Origin: JANRLJ01 sp033762735
Lineage (GTDB): Bacteria; Chloroflexota; Anaerolineae; Aggregatilineales; Phototrophicaceae
Direction of reading: 5' to 3'
DNA length: 64,000 nucleotides
Assembly: GCA_033762735.1 (NCBI GenBank)
Contig: JANRLJ010000040.1
Location: forward strand, 1 to 64,000
Positions 37,297 through 45,858 of the stretch are shown in pieces. The notes beneath the pieces were generated by a model that saw only the letters and a program-made list of their open reading frames with translations, ran no database searches and had not been told where the DNA came from. The translations under genes and the position numbers were made by a program. The stretch's first letter is position 1. Each line of letters begins with the position of its first letter.

Positions 37297-38049
37297 ATGA
37301 CTACGCGAACGGACACTGTCTGGCAGGGGGCGGAACTGGCACGGAATTTTGTCAGCGGCGTGCGCGGCAGTATTCCGCTTTCGGGTGAACAGATCGACGT
37401 AATGCTGCGCGTGATCGCGAAAGGCTGTACGGCTGGCGTTGGGCGCTTTCTCGATCTCGGCTGCGGCGACGGCATTCTCGGTCATGCCATCCTGACTCGC
37501 TATCCATCCGCGCAAGGGGTCTTCAGCGACTTTTCAGAGCCGATGCTGGAAGCGGCGCGGGAACGCCTTGCAGCGTTTCCCGGCCATCAGTTCTTGCACT
37601 CTGACTATGCGACATCTGCCTGGGTTGATGACATGACCAAATTCGTCCCGTTCGATGTGGTGGTGAGCGGCTTTTCCATCCATCACCAGCCAGACGCACG
37701 AAAGCGCGAGGTCTATCAGGAGATTTACAGCCTGCTCAGGCCGGGCGGCGTCTTTCTGAATCTTGAGCATGTCAGTTCACCGGACGAATGGGTGTCCTCG
37801 CTGTTCGATGACCTGATGGTCGATTCGCAGTTCGCCTATTTTCAGGCCAACGGTGACGGGCGAAGCCGCGAGGAAATCGCCAATACCTATTACTATCGAC
37901 CGGATAAAGCCGCGAATATTCTCGCACCTGTGGAAGATCAGTGCCGCTGGCTGCGCGAAATCGGCTATCATCATGTCGATTGCTACCTCAGAATTTTTGA
38001 ACTGGCGTTGTTCGGTGGTGTAAAACCGGAGGGAAATCAGGGTGGATAA
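37297..38049 (+). CDS. Class I SAM-dependent methyltransferase
   Basis: 250 aa. Motif I is FLDLGCGDGILGHAIL, motif II-like sequence is GVFSDFSEPMLEAA, and post-motifs include FDVVVSGFSIHHQPD and LLRPGGVFLNLEHV. It begins 3 nt after the cimA stop and overlaps the cupin gene by 8 nt, so it is part of the same operon. The acceptor is unknown. The family also includes trans-aconitate-type carboxyl methyltransferases, which is an attractive but unproven link to the tricarboxylate-like intermediates here. Confidence 0.87.
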   Translation: MTTRTDTVWQGAELARNFVSGVRGSIPLSGEQIDVMLRVIAKGCTAGVGRFLDLGCGDGILGHAILTRYPSAQGVFSDFSEPMLEAARERLAAFPGHQFLHSDYATSAWVDDMTKFVPFDVVVSGFSIHHQPDARKREVYQEIYSLLRPGGVFLNLEHVSSPDEWVSSLFDDLMVDSQFAYFQANGDGRSREEIANTYYYRPDKAANILAPVEDQCRWLREIGYHHVDCYLRIFELALFGGVKPEGNQGG

Positions 38050-38401
38050 GGTCAATATCGCGGACAAGCTGGCGCAGTTTAACAACCACTGGAGTCCGCA
38101 TATCGTCGGCGAGATCAACAACTTTCACGTCAAGCTGGCGAAGCTCCAGGGCGAGTTCATGTGGCACCATCACGAGCACGAGGACGAGATGTTCCTCGTC
38201 GTCAAAGGCCAACTGTTGATGAAGTTCCGCGACCGCGACGTTTACATCAACGAGGGCGAGTTTATTATCGTCCCGCATGGCGTAGAGCATCTTCCGGTAG
38301 CGCAGGAAGAGGTTCATATCATGCTGATCGAACCGGCGGAAACGCTCAACACGGGCAATCTGGAAAACGAGCGCACCGTGCGCGACCTCAAGCGCGTCTA
38401 G
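38042..38401 (+). CDS. Small cupin-domain protein
   Basis: 119 aa, a single cupin barrel. Motif 1 reads WHHHEHEDEMFLVVKGQ (metal-binding His/His/Glu) and motif 2 is EFIIVPHGVEHLP. Starts at GTG 38042 with GGAGG 9 nt upstream, inside the end of the methyltransferase gene. It may be an isomerase, oxygenase or binding protein; the family is too broad to say. Its position between cimA and leuB suggests a co-regulated accessory role. Confidence 0.87.
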   Translation: MDKVNIADKLAQFNNHWSPHIVGEINNFHVKLAKLQGEFMWHHHEHEDEMFLVVKGQLLMKFRDRDVYINEGEFIIVPHGVEHLPVAQEEVHIMLIEPAETLNTGNLENERTVRDLKRV

Positions 38402-38462
38402 TTTTTGTTGTAGCGGCGATGCGCTGGAAATCTCCCCGGCGCATCTTCTTTTTGGAGCAATC

Positions 38463-39530
38463 ATGAAAGCAACCATCGCAACGCTGCCTGGCGACGGCAT
38501 CGGCCCGGAAGTGATCGGCGTCGCTGCAGACGCCCTGCAAAAAATCGCCAGCAAATTCAACCATGACTTTACCTTTACCGAAGGCCTCATCGGCGGGATC
38601 GCTATCGATACAACCGGAAATCCGCTCCCGGATGAAACCCTTCGCACCTGTGAGCAGGCCGACGGTGTGCTGCTGGCGGCGGTCGGCGGTCCACAGTGGT
38701 CAGACCCAACCGCGCCCGTCCGCCCCGAACAGGGCTTGCTTAAAATCCGGCAGCATTTCGGCCTGTTCGCCAACCTGCGCCCGGTCAGGGCATATCCCGC
38801 GCTGGCGCAGCATACCCCCCTGCGGCCTGATCTGCTGGAAAACGTCGATATGCTGTTCGTGCGTGAACTGACGGGCGGTATTTACTTCGGGCCACGACAG
38901 GAACAGGGCGACGGTGACAGCGCCTACGACACCGAACTCTACAGTGTCGCCGAAGTACAGCGCGTGGCGCATGTGGCCTTCCGCGCGGCACAGGGACGCC
39001 GTAAAAAAGTCACCTCGGTCGATAAGGCCAATGTGCTGGCCTCGATGCGGCTGTGGCGGCGGACAGTGGTCGATGTGCATGAGGATTATCAGGATGTCGA
39101 ACTCGATCATGTGCTGGTCGATGCATGCACCATGTATCTGATGACGCGCCCGGCCAGCTTTGACGTGATCCTCGCCAGCAATATGTTCGGGGATATTCTG
39201 AGCGATGAGGCCTCCGTCCTCGCCGGTTCATTGGGAATGCTGCCGTCGGCCTCGCTCGGTTCTGAAAAATTCGGTCTGTATGAACCTGTTCACGGTTCTG
39301 CGCCCGATATCGCCGGACAGGGCAAAGCCAACCCCACCGGGATGCTGCTAAGCGCGGCCATGCTGCTGCGCTACAGCCTCGGTCTGGAAGCGGAAGCCGT
39401 CGCACTGGAAAACGCGGTGGAGCAAACGCTGGCGGATGGAGCACGCACCGCCGATATTGCCCCGCACGGCGCAGGCAGCAGCTACATCAGCACCAGCGAA
39501 TTCGCACAGGCCGTCCTCGCACACCTTTGA
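38463..39530 (+). CDS. leuB: 3-Isopropylmalate dehydrogenase
   Basis: 355 aa, decarboxylating dehydrogenase. It opens TIATLPGDGIGPEVIG and has the substrate region LLKIRQHFGLFANLRP and the catalytic Tyr/Lys environment. The NAD-type signature ASNMFGDILSDEASVLAGSLG is followed by EPVHGSAPDIAGQGKANP. It oxidises 3-isopropylmalate, and here possibly 3-methylmalate from the citramalate route. It is the last gene of the cluster, 61 nt after the cupin. Length is normal. Confidence 0.96.
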   Translation: MKATIATLPGDGIGPEVIGVAADALQKIASKFNHDFTFTEGLIGGIAIDTTGNPLPDETLRTCEQADGVLLAAVGGPQWSDPTAPVRPEQGLLKIRQHFGLFANLRPVRAYPALAQHTPLRPDLLENVDMLFVRELTGGIYFGPRQEQGDGDSAYDTELYSVAEVQRVAHVAFRAAQGRRKKVTSVDKANVLASMRLWRRTVVDVHEDYQDVELDHVLVDACTMYLMTRPASFDVILASNMFGDILSDEASVLAGSLGMLPSASLGSEKFGLYEPVHGSAPDIAGQGKANPTGMLLSAAMLLRYSLGLEAEAVALENAVEQTLADGARTADIAPHGAGSSYISTSEFAQAVLAHL

Positions 39531-39656
39531 GCATTCTGCACAGAGTTTCATCGTCCATCAAAAACCAAACGCTATAATGGGCAGTGGGTAACAGCCTGGC
39601 TGAATTACCCGCTGCTTTTGTGTTTGGAAAAAAATTTAGTACACCAAGGAGTTGGT

Positions 39657-42600
39657 ATGCTCAAGAGATTTAAACGATTAATGTTATGCCTGGGCGTTCT
39701 TCTCATCACATCACTCGTCGTCGCACAGGAGGATGGCGGACTTGATCTGCCGCAAGCGGGCATCGAAAACCCGACCACTGTCACCATCGCCGGGACAATT
39801 CAAAGCGTCCTGGGCTGCCCCGATGACTGGCAGCCAGAATGCGACGTGACGCACCTGACTTATGACGAGGGCGACGACCTTTGGCGCGCGGCCTTCGAGC
39901 TACCCGCCGGGGAGTATGAATACAAGGCGGCGCTCAACGGTACATGGGAGGTCAACTTTGGTCAGGGCGCACTGCGCGACGGCCCCAATATTCCGCTTGT
40001 GCTGGAAGAAGACACGACCGTCGAATTCTTCTTCGACACCAAAACGGGCTGGGTGACGGATAACGTCAACTCGATTATCGCCGCCGTACCGGGCAATTAT
40101 CAGAGCGAAATCGGCTGTGTGGACACCACCAGCAACGGTGGCGACTGGGAACCGGGCTGCCTGAAAAGCTGGCTGCAAGACCCCGATGGCGACGGCACCT
40201 ATGTCTATGTCGCTGCTAACCTGCCCGAAGGCGGTTACGAGGCGAAGGTCGCCGTCAACGAAAGCTGGGATGTGAACTATGGCGCGGGCGGGACAGCAGG
40301 GGGTGCCAATATTCCGTTCAGCGTGGATACCGAAGGCACCCCTGTTTACTTCGTCTGGGACTCTGAATCAGCCATTATGGAAATTCTTGTCGGAGGAGAT
40401 GGCGAACGCGCTATCGGCAACCTCAACTTTGCAGCGGCCCACTGGGTCACGGCGGATACCATTGCCTGGAACATTGATGCGCCGGAAGACGGCACCTATA
40501 CTCTGCATTACGACCCTGAAGGCGCGATCAGCCTGGGCGCGAATGGCGTGGAAGGCGGGCAGAGTATCGCGCTGACGCTGAATCCCGCTGGTCTGGGTGA
40601 GCCTGTCCTCGCCAAATTCCCGCATCTGGCCGATTTCGCTGCATTTACCATCAGCCAGGAAGACCTCGCGCTGGTGCCGGAAATCCTGCGTGGTCAGATC
40701 GCCATTTCCGCTGCTGATGCGGAAGGCAACCCGATTGATGCAACCTCGCTACAGATCGCAGGTGTGCTGGACGACCTCTACACTTATGGTGGTGCGCTTG
40801 GGGTCACGTGGAATGAAGACGTTCCGTCGCTTTCCGTGTGGGCACCAACCGCGCAGAACGTCACGCTGTACCTGTTCGGGGACAGCGACCCCGACACCGA
40901 AGCCACGACCTTCCCCATGTCACGCGATGATACCAGCGGCACCTGGAGCGTCACAGGCGAGGCCGACTGGAATTATCAGTATTACCTGTATGAAGTGCAG
41001 GTCTACGTGCCGCAGACCGGACAGGTGGAAACCAACCTCGTCACCGACCCCTATTCGTTCAGCCTCTCCACCAACAGCACCCGCAGCCAGATCGTGGATC
41101 TGAACGACCCGGCGCTCATCCCCGACGGATGGGACACGCTGGCGAAGCCCGAACTGAACGCGCCGGAAGACATCGTGATCTACGAACTGCATATCCGCGA
41201 CTTCAGCATCTTCGATGAAAGTGTGCCAGAAGAACTGCGCGGGAAGTATCTGGCCTTCACCGTCAGTGACTCTAATGGCATGAACCATCTGCGCTCACTG
41301 GCAGAAGCCGGGTTAACGCATCTTCACCTGCTGCCCTCGTTCGATCTCGCCACGATCAACGAGAACGAGCCGCGCCGCTTTGAGCCGGATTACGCCGAAC
41401 TCGCCAGCTTCCCGCCGGACTCTGACCAGCAGCAGGCGTTGATTGACCCCGTTCGTGACCTGGATGGCTTCAACTGGGGCTACGATCCCTATCACTACAC
41501 CGTCCCCGAAGGCAGCTACGCCACCGACCCGAACGGCGCACAGCGCATTCTGGAATTCCGCCAGATGGTGCAGTCCATCAACCAGGCCGGGCTGCGCGTG
41601 GTGACGGATGTGGTCTACAATCACACGAATTCTGCCGGGCAGGCGCAGCGCTCAGTGCTTGACCGCATCGTCCCCGGTTACTATCACCGCCGCGACCCCA
41701 TCACGGGCGCGATTGCGACGTCCACCTGCTGCCCCAACACAGCCACCGAACACAACATGATGGAACGGCTGATGGTCGATTCCGTCCTGACGTGGGCGAC
41801 CGCCTATAAAGTCGATGGCTACCGCTTCGACCTGATGGGCCATCACATGCTGCGCAATATGGTGCTGGTGCGCGAAGCACTGGACACCCTGACCGTTGAA
41901 GAAGATGGCGTGGACGGCGAAGCGATCTACGTCTACGGCGAAGGCTGGAACTTTGGCGAAGTCGCGGACAATGCGCGGGGCGTGAACGCGACGCAGCCCA
42001 ACATTGCGGAGACGGGCATCGGCGTCTTCAACGACCGCCTGCGCGATGCCGTGCGCGGGGGCAGTCCCTTCGGCGGGCGCAACGAACAGGGCTTTATCAC
42101 TGACCTGTACTTCAACCCCAACGGCACAACACCGGGCACCGAGGAAGAACAACAGGCGCGGCTGATCCTGTTCGCCAACCAGATTCGCATCGGTATGGCG
42201 GGCAACCTCGCCGAATATGCCTTCGTCGGTTCTGACGTGCAGTACAACGGCTTCCCGGTAGCTTATACGGGCGACCCGCAGGAGAACATCGTTTACGTTT
42301 CCAAGCACGACAACGAGACACTGTGGGACATTATCCAGTATAAGGGGCTGGATATTCCGGTTTCCGAGATGGTGCGGATGCACAACCTCGGCCTGAACAT
42401 TGTACTGCTGTCACAGGGCATACCCTTCTTCCAGGCAGGTGATGATCTGCTGCGCTCCAAGTCGCTCGACCGCAACAGCTATAACTCCGGCGACTGGTTC
42501 AATCGGCTGGACTTCACCTATCAGACCAACAACTGGGGCGTCGGTCTGCCGCCGGAAGCCGACAACGGCGACCGCTGGGACGAGATGCGTCCGCTGCTGG

Positions 42601-43016
42601 CAGACCCGAACCGCGTCGCGGGGCCTGAAGCGATTGAGTCCGCCCGGCAGAACTTCCTGGAATTTCTGCAAATTCGCCGCAGTTCGCCGTTGTTCCGGCT
42701 GCAAACGGCAGAGCAGATCAACGCCATGCTGACGTTCCAGAACACAGGCGATGGGCAAATTCCGGGGCTGATCGTGATGACGCTCACCGACAGCGAGGGC
42801 ATCGATCCCAATTACAGCACCGTTGTCGTGCTGATTAATGCCCAGCCCGACGCGGTTGAATTCACCGATGCACAGTTTGCGGATATGGCGCTGGAACTGC
42901 ACCCCGTTCTGGTCAATTCCGCCGATTCCGTTGTGCGCGATTCGGCCTTCGATACGGCCAGTGCCACGTTTACCGTCCCCGGTCGCACAGCAGCCGTGTT
43001 CGTCCTGGGAGACTAA
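39657..43016 (+). CDS. pulA: Secreted pullulanase-type GH13 alpha-1,6-glucosidase
   Basis: 1119 aa. A signal peptide (LMLCLGVLLITSLVVAQ) is followed by two similar N-terminal carbohydrate-associated units (about 40-135 and 140-245), both with YEYKAALNGTWEVNFG / YEAKVAVNESWDVNYG blocks of the X25/pullulanase N-terminal kind. Then come an E-set domain and the GH13 barrel: FNWGYDPYHYTVPEGSY, DVVYNHT, nucleophile Asp725 in YRFDLMGHH, acid/base Glu762 in YGEGWNFG, and Asp885 in KHDNET. A C-terminal beta domain ends the protein. It should debranch pullulan or starch outside the cell. AAGGAG precedes the ATG at 39657. A TATAAT lies at 39573-39578. Confidence 0.94.
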   Translation: MLKRFKRLMLCLGVLLITSLVVAQEDGGLDLPQAGIENPTTVTIAGTIQSVLGCPDDWQPECDVTHLTYDEGDDLWRAAFELPAGEYEYKAALNGTWEVNFGQGALRDGPNIPLVLEEDTTVEFFFDTKTGWVTDNVNSIIAAVPGNYQSEIGCVDTTSNGGDWEPGCLKSWLQDPDGDGTYVYVAANLPEGGYEAKVAVNESWDVNYGAGGTAGGANIPFSVDTEGTPVYFVWDSESAIMEILVGGDGERAIGNLNFAAAHWVTADTIAWNIDAPEDGTYTLHYDPEGAISLGANGVEGGQSIALTLNPAGLGEPVLAKFPHLADFAAFTISQEDLALVPEILRGQIAISAADAEGNPIDATSLQIAGVLDDLYTYGGALGVTWNEDVPSLSVWAPTAQNVTLYLFGDSDPDTEATTFPMSRDDTSGTWSVTGEADWNYQYYLYEVQVYVPQTGQVETNLVTDPYSFSLSTNSTRSQIVDLNDPALIPDGWDTLAKPELNAPEDIVIYELHIRDFSIFDESVPEELRGKYLAFTVSDSNGMNHLRSLAEAGLTHLHLLPSFDLATINENEPRRFEPDYAELASFPPDSDQQQALIDPVRDLDGFNWGYDPYHYTVPEGSYATDPNGAQRILEFRQMVQSINQAGLRVVTDVVYNHTNSAGQAQRSVLDRIVPGYYHRRDPITGAIATSTCCPNTATEHNMMERLMVDSVLTWATAYKVDGYRFDLMGHHMLRNMVLVREALDTLTVEEDGVDGEAIYVYGEGWNFGEVADNARGVNATQPNIAETGIGVFNDRLRDAVRGGSPFGGRNEQGFITDLYFNPNGTTPGTEEEQQARLILFANQIRIGMAGNLAEYAFVGSDVQYNGFPVAYTGDPQENIVYVSKHDNETLWDIIQYKGLDIPVSEMVRMHNLGLNIVLLSQGIPFFQAGDDLLRSKSLDRNSYNSGDWFNRLDFTYQTNNWGVGLPPEADNGDRWDEMRPLLADPNRVAGPEAIESARQNFLEFLQIRRSSPLFRLQTAEQINAMLTFQNTGDGQIPGLIVMTLTDSEGIDPNYSTVVVLINAQPDAVEFTDAQFADMALELHPVLVNSADSVVRDSAFDTASATFTVPGRTAAVFVLGD

Positions 43017-43047
43017 GGCGCTTAAATTCCTATCGAAGGTTTCACAG

Positions 43048-43068
43048 GGGCAATCCGGCGGATTGCCC
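43048..43068. repeat. Stable 9-bp hairpin after pulA
   Basis: gggcaatcc and ggattgccc pair perfectly around a 3-nt loop, 31 nt past the pulA stop. There is no T-run, so it may protect the mRNA 3' end rather than terminate. Confidence 0.45.
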
Positions 43069-43089
43069 TTAGGCACAAGACATAACACG

Positions 43090-43122
43090 AAGGCGCACCG
43101 TTTTGGATGCGCCTTTGTCTTT
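43090..43122 (+). terminator. Rho-independent terminator after pulA
   Basis: An 8-bp stem (aaggcgca/tgcgcctt) with a 10-nt loop is followed by tgtcttt. It touches the stop codon of the convergent kinase-fusion gene. Confidence 0.6.
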
Positions 43123-45070
43123 AGAACAGCGGCGAGGAACGGGTGGTCACGTCCGTTTCATCGGGCGAGGGAGTATCCGTCTCTGACGAGGCACGGAAGC
43201 GGGTGCGGATTTCGTGCATTGCCAGCGCCGAGACCAGATACATCAGCCGCCTGCTGCCAATCGACATGGTTTCCCACGTCATCGCCCGCAGCGCCGCGAA
43301 GGCCAGCGCAATATAGTATTCCGTCCAGTGGTCGGCAGAAGCCAGGCATTCATGCGCGATCTCCCGCACGGCATGAACCACTTGCAGCGCATCGACCGTC
43401 GCCGGGTTCAGGAACGGCAGCGGCTGACTGACGTTGAAGGGAATCAGATACAGCAGCGCCAGGCGGGCATCCTCCCAGGTTTCGCCCAGGGTCGGCATGA
43501 CCAGCTCACTCAGAAGGCTGATTTCCAGCGTTGCCCAATCAAAGGCAGTATGGCCGTCGCGGGTGTGCGCGAAATCGATCAGAAAGGCGCTGTTACCCGG
43601 CCCGATCATGATATTGCCCAAGTGCATATCGCCGTGAATGGTGCTAAGCGCCCCGTTCACATACTGATCGAGCAGTTCTTCGTAGGCGATAATCGGATTC
43701 GGCAGCTTTTCGATGAGCGTGTTTCCGGTGCTGATCTTTTCCGTCTGAATGTCAAAATCGGGTTCGAGCGCCCGCATGGCATGGATGAGCTGTTCGTTGC
43801 GTGTCTTATAGATGCGCCCGATCATGCTGTCGACAACTTCGCCGCGATAGTAGGTGTCTTTGGTCAGGTCAAGACCGCGCACCTCGATTTTGTAGGCAGT
43901 GGCGGAGTCGGTGCCGTGTCCGATGGCAAGCTGAATCGTATTACGCTCCGCATAGACTTTATGCACCGTAAAGTTCTCGACAGCCACAATATCCCCATAT
44001 TCCAGCCCGTGCAGTTTGGTGCGCTTCATCGGGAACTTCAGCACATGACCGGGTTGGGGGATCTGGCGGTCGCGGATGGATTCAAGCGTCAGCACCGGGG
44101 GCAGCAGCCAGTCATACTCGCGCCAGACCTGAAAGCGGAACGGGCGTTTCTGCTGCCACCAGATTCGGCCAAACGAGGGGAACAACTCGCGCTGGAGCCA
44201 CTGCCCCAACTGGTTCGGCGTCCATTCACGCAGCACCGCCCGCAGATCGTGCGGAAGCTGGTCATGCCCCGCCACCAGCGTGTACTTGATCCCGGCCAGA
44301 TCGGACGTTTCCGGCGCAACCGGGCGATCTTCCAGGCGGGCGGTCAGCGCGGGCAAGGTGCCTTTGATGTGCGACTCGTAGCGCTGCGCCTCATCCAGAA
44401 TGATGTCCTGCTGGTCGATCTTCACCACCACCGAACTATCGGTGCGATTGTCACCATGAATGGGCGTGACCACCAGCAGCGTGGCCTTGCTATAGCCACC
44501 AGTCAGGCGCTTTTCCACCCGAATCTGGGCATAGCCGTAGAACATCCGCCGCAGGATGAACAATTGATCTTTCGTGAGATTGTGATTCGCCTCGAACTCC
44601 GGGCTGAAATCCACCCGCACGTAAGGCCGCTGTGAATCGTGGTTGAGCGTGTAGGTCCGGGCGCTTTCGGCCAACGCTTTGGTGTCGCCCATCCCAAGCG
44701 CTTTGAGGACGCGCACCGCAATGCTGTCTTCTTCTTCCAGCAGCGCGATCAGCAGGTCGCGCTCGTTGATTTCCTCGCGGCCATTTTCCAGCGCCAGATC
44801 ATTGGCGATGCCCAGCAGCACATCGGCACGCGGTGTATTGGGGATGCCCGCCCACAGGCGATGCTTGCTGCCCTTCCCCACTTTGCGACGGATGGCATCA
44901 ATGACGTATTCGGGAGTCAGGCCATGATCCTGGAGGATGCTCCCCGCCACGCTGCCTTTTAGCTCCAGCATGGCGATAAACAGGTGTTCAGCGCCCAGGT
45001 AGAAATGGCGCATCCGGTAGGACTCCTGCCGGGCACTGATGAGAATGTCTTTTAACGCGATATTTGGCAT
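43121..45070 (-). CDS. Clp-N domain fused to APH-like kinase
   Basis: 649 aa. Residues 1-140 are a double Clp-N repeat as in ClpA/ClpC (ARQESYRMRHFYLGAEHLF, then DVLLGIANDLALENGREEI and DLLIALLEEEDSIAVRVL). No AAA+ module follows. Residues about 180-600 form an aminoglycoside-phosphotransferase/choline-kinase-like fold: Gly-rich GGYSKA at 191-196, candidate Lys217 in VVVKI, the catalytic loop HGDMHLGN with Asp481, and metal-binding Asp499 in LIDFAHT. All catalytic residues are present, so it should phosphorylate a protein or small molecule. The ATG at 45070 is 5 nt after the FHA stop, so the two are co-expressed. It is not a resistance gene in any evident way. The substrate is unknown. Confidence 0.85.
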   Translation of the reverse strand: MPNIALKDILISARQESYRMRHFYLGAEHLFIAMLELKGSVAGSILQDHGLTPEYVIDAIRRKVGKGSKHRLWAGIPNTPRADVLLGIANDLALENGREEINERDLLIALLEEEDSIAVRVLKALGMGDTKALAESARTYTLNHDSQRPYVRVDFSPEFEANHNLTKDQLFILRRMFYGYAQIRVEKRLTGGYSKATLLVVTPIHGDNRTDSSVVVKIDQQDIILDEAQRYESHIKGTLPALTARLEDRPVAPETSDLAGIKYTLVAGHDQLPHDLRAVLREWTPNQLGQWLQRELFPSFGRIWWQQKRPFRFQVWREYDWLLPPVLTLESIRDRQIPQPGHVLKFPMKRTKLHGLEYGDIVAVENFTVHKVYAERNTIQLAIGHGTDSATAYKIEVRGLDLTKDTYYRGEVVDSMIGRIYKTRNEQLIHAMRALEPDFDIQTEKISTGNTLIEKLPNPIIAYEELLDQYVNGALSTIHGDMHLGNIMIGPGNSAFLIDFAHTRDGHTAFDWATLEISLLSELVMPTLGETWEDARLALLYLIPFNVSQPLPFLNPATVDALQVVHAVREIAHECLASADHWTEYYIALAFAALRAMTWETMSIGSRRLMYLVSALAMHEIRTRFRASSETDTPSPDETDVTTRSSPLF

Positions 45071-45075
45071 GTGAT

Positions 45076-45441
45076 TTACGCTTGCTCGGTAAGCTGAATC
45101 CGCAGCCAGGTGCGCCCTACCCGGAAAAGCTGACCTTCTTCCAGTGGGACGATCCCTTTTACGGGCACATCATCAAAGAAATTATCGACATTTGCCAGAA
45201 ATGTGCCATTCGTGCTGTCGCAGTCTTCCAGCCACCACATCTCGTTCTTGCGGTGCAGGTTGGCGTGCTGCCGGGAAATGTAGGTGTCATTCCGCAGGCA
45301 CACATCGTTTTCGTCCTTGCGTCCCAGGCTCAGCGTCCATTTGTCGCTGGTGGTTTTGCCGTCGCCGCGCGCGGTGTTGTATTCCAGTAATGTGCCGTCT
45401 TCCACACCGCTCATAATCATGATATTGACCTTGAGCTGCAT
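45076..45441 (-). CDS. FHA-domain protein
   Basis: 121 aa, consisting of one forkhead-associated domain. The phosphothreonine-binding residues are in place: Gly40-Arg41 (LSLGRKDENDV), Ser56-Arg57-x-His59 (ISRQHA) and the DSTNGTF block with Asn78-Gly79. No other domain is present, so it is a phosphopeptide-reading module. It is the first gene of a two-gene unit with the Clp-N/APH kinase, 5 nt apart. I infer that it binds a phosphorylated form of that kinase or of its target. It is divergent from the SAM-riboswitch gene. Confidence 0.9.
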   Translation of the reverse strand: MQLKVNIMIMSGVEDGTLLEYNTARGDGKTTSDKWTLSLGRKDENDVCLRNDTYISRQHANLHRKNEMWWLEDCDSTNGTFLANVDNFFDDVPVKGIVPLEEGQLFRVGRTWLRIQLTEQA

Positions 45442-45526
45442 CGCCTGCCAACCCTCTGCTGCCTATCCATACCAGCCCTCCCAATTCGGGCGTGGCTTTG
45501 CTTTCACCATTCTAATCCAAAATTGC

Positions 45527-45555
45527 TTGCATGATGGTTGTGACTATGTTATAGT
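45527..45555 (+). promoter_or_regulatory. Promoter of the SAM-riboswitch transcript
   Basis: A -35 TTGCAT (45527-45532), a 17-nt spacer and a -10 TATAGT (45550-45555) place the start about 45562, 40 nt before the aptamer. Confidence 0.55.
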
Positions 45556-45602
45556 GCGTTGCAATGCGCTTCCGGCTGATGTTTTGAGCATCACACGAAG
45601 CA

Positions 45603-45708
45603 ACTTATCCAGAGCGGTGGAGGGAACGGCCCTTTGAAACCGCGGCAACCCCCTGGGTGAAGGGAAGGTGCCAATTCCGGCAGGGAGAATCTCCCTGGGA
45701 GATAATTG
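45603..45708 (+). ncRNA. SAM-I (S-box) riboswitch aptamer
   Basis: The conserved S-box core is visible in order: cttatccagag, ggtggaggga, acggccctttgaaacc and gcggcaacc. The GAGGGA, TGAA and GCAACC consensus blocks are correctly spaced. P1 is formed by ttatc (45605-45609) and gataa (45701-45705). SAM binding should stabilise P1. The 3' P1 strand is also half of the antiterminator (see terminator entry), giving transcriptional OFF control of the downstream PLP enzyme when SAM is plentiful. Confidence 0.93.
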
Positions 45709-45789
45709 GAAGCGTTGTCCTGGGGTTCACCGCCTGGGAATAGGCAGCGATGGCACGAAGGTGCCTCCTCCTGGACGCAGACAATTATC

Positions 45790-45822
45790 ACCCGGAGTTC
45801 AGCAGTCGAACGCCGGGTTTTT
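45790..45822 (+). terminator. SAM riboswitch expression-platform terminator
   Basis: The stem acccgg...ccgggt with an inner gttc/gaac pair is followed by ttttt. The alternative antiterminator is explicit. 45701-45708 (gataattg) pairs perfectly with 45782-45789 (caattatc), and after one mismatch 45697-45699 (ggg) pairs with 45791-45793 (ccc), which blocks the terminator. Confidence 0.85.
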
Positions 45823-45858
45823 GTTTTGTCATCGCGCCTACAGGAGAGAGGTACAACG

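Noticed and set aside
43090..43122. Terminator acting also on the convergent Clp-N/APH gene
   Set aside because: The minus strand of the hairpin is not followed by a T-run, so only plus-strand termination is supported.
43121..45070. Aminoglycoside resistance phosphotransferase
   Set aside because: The APH-like fold is fused to a Clp-N domain and linked to an FHA gene, with no resistance context or mobile element.
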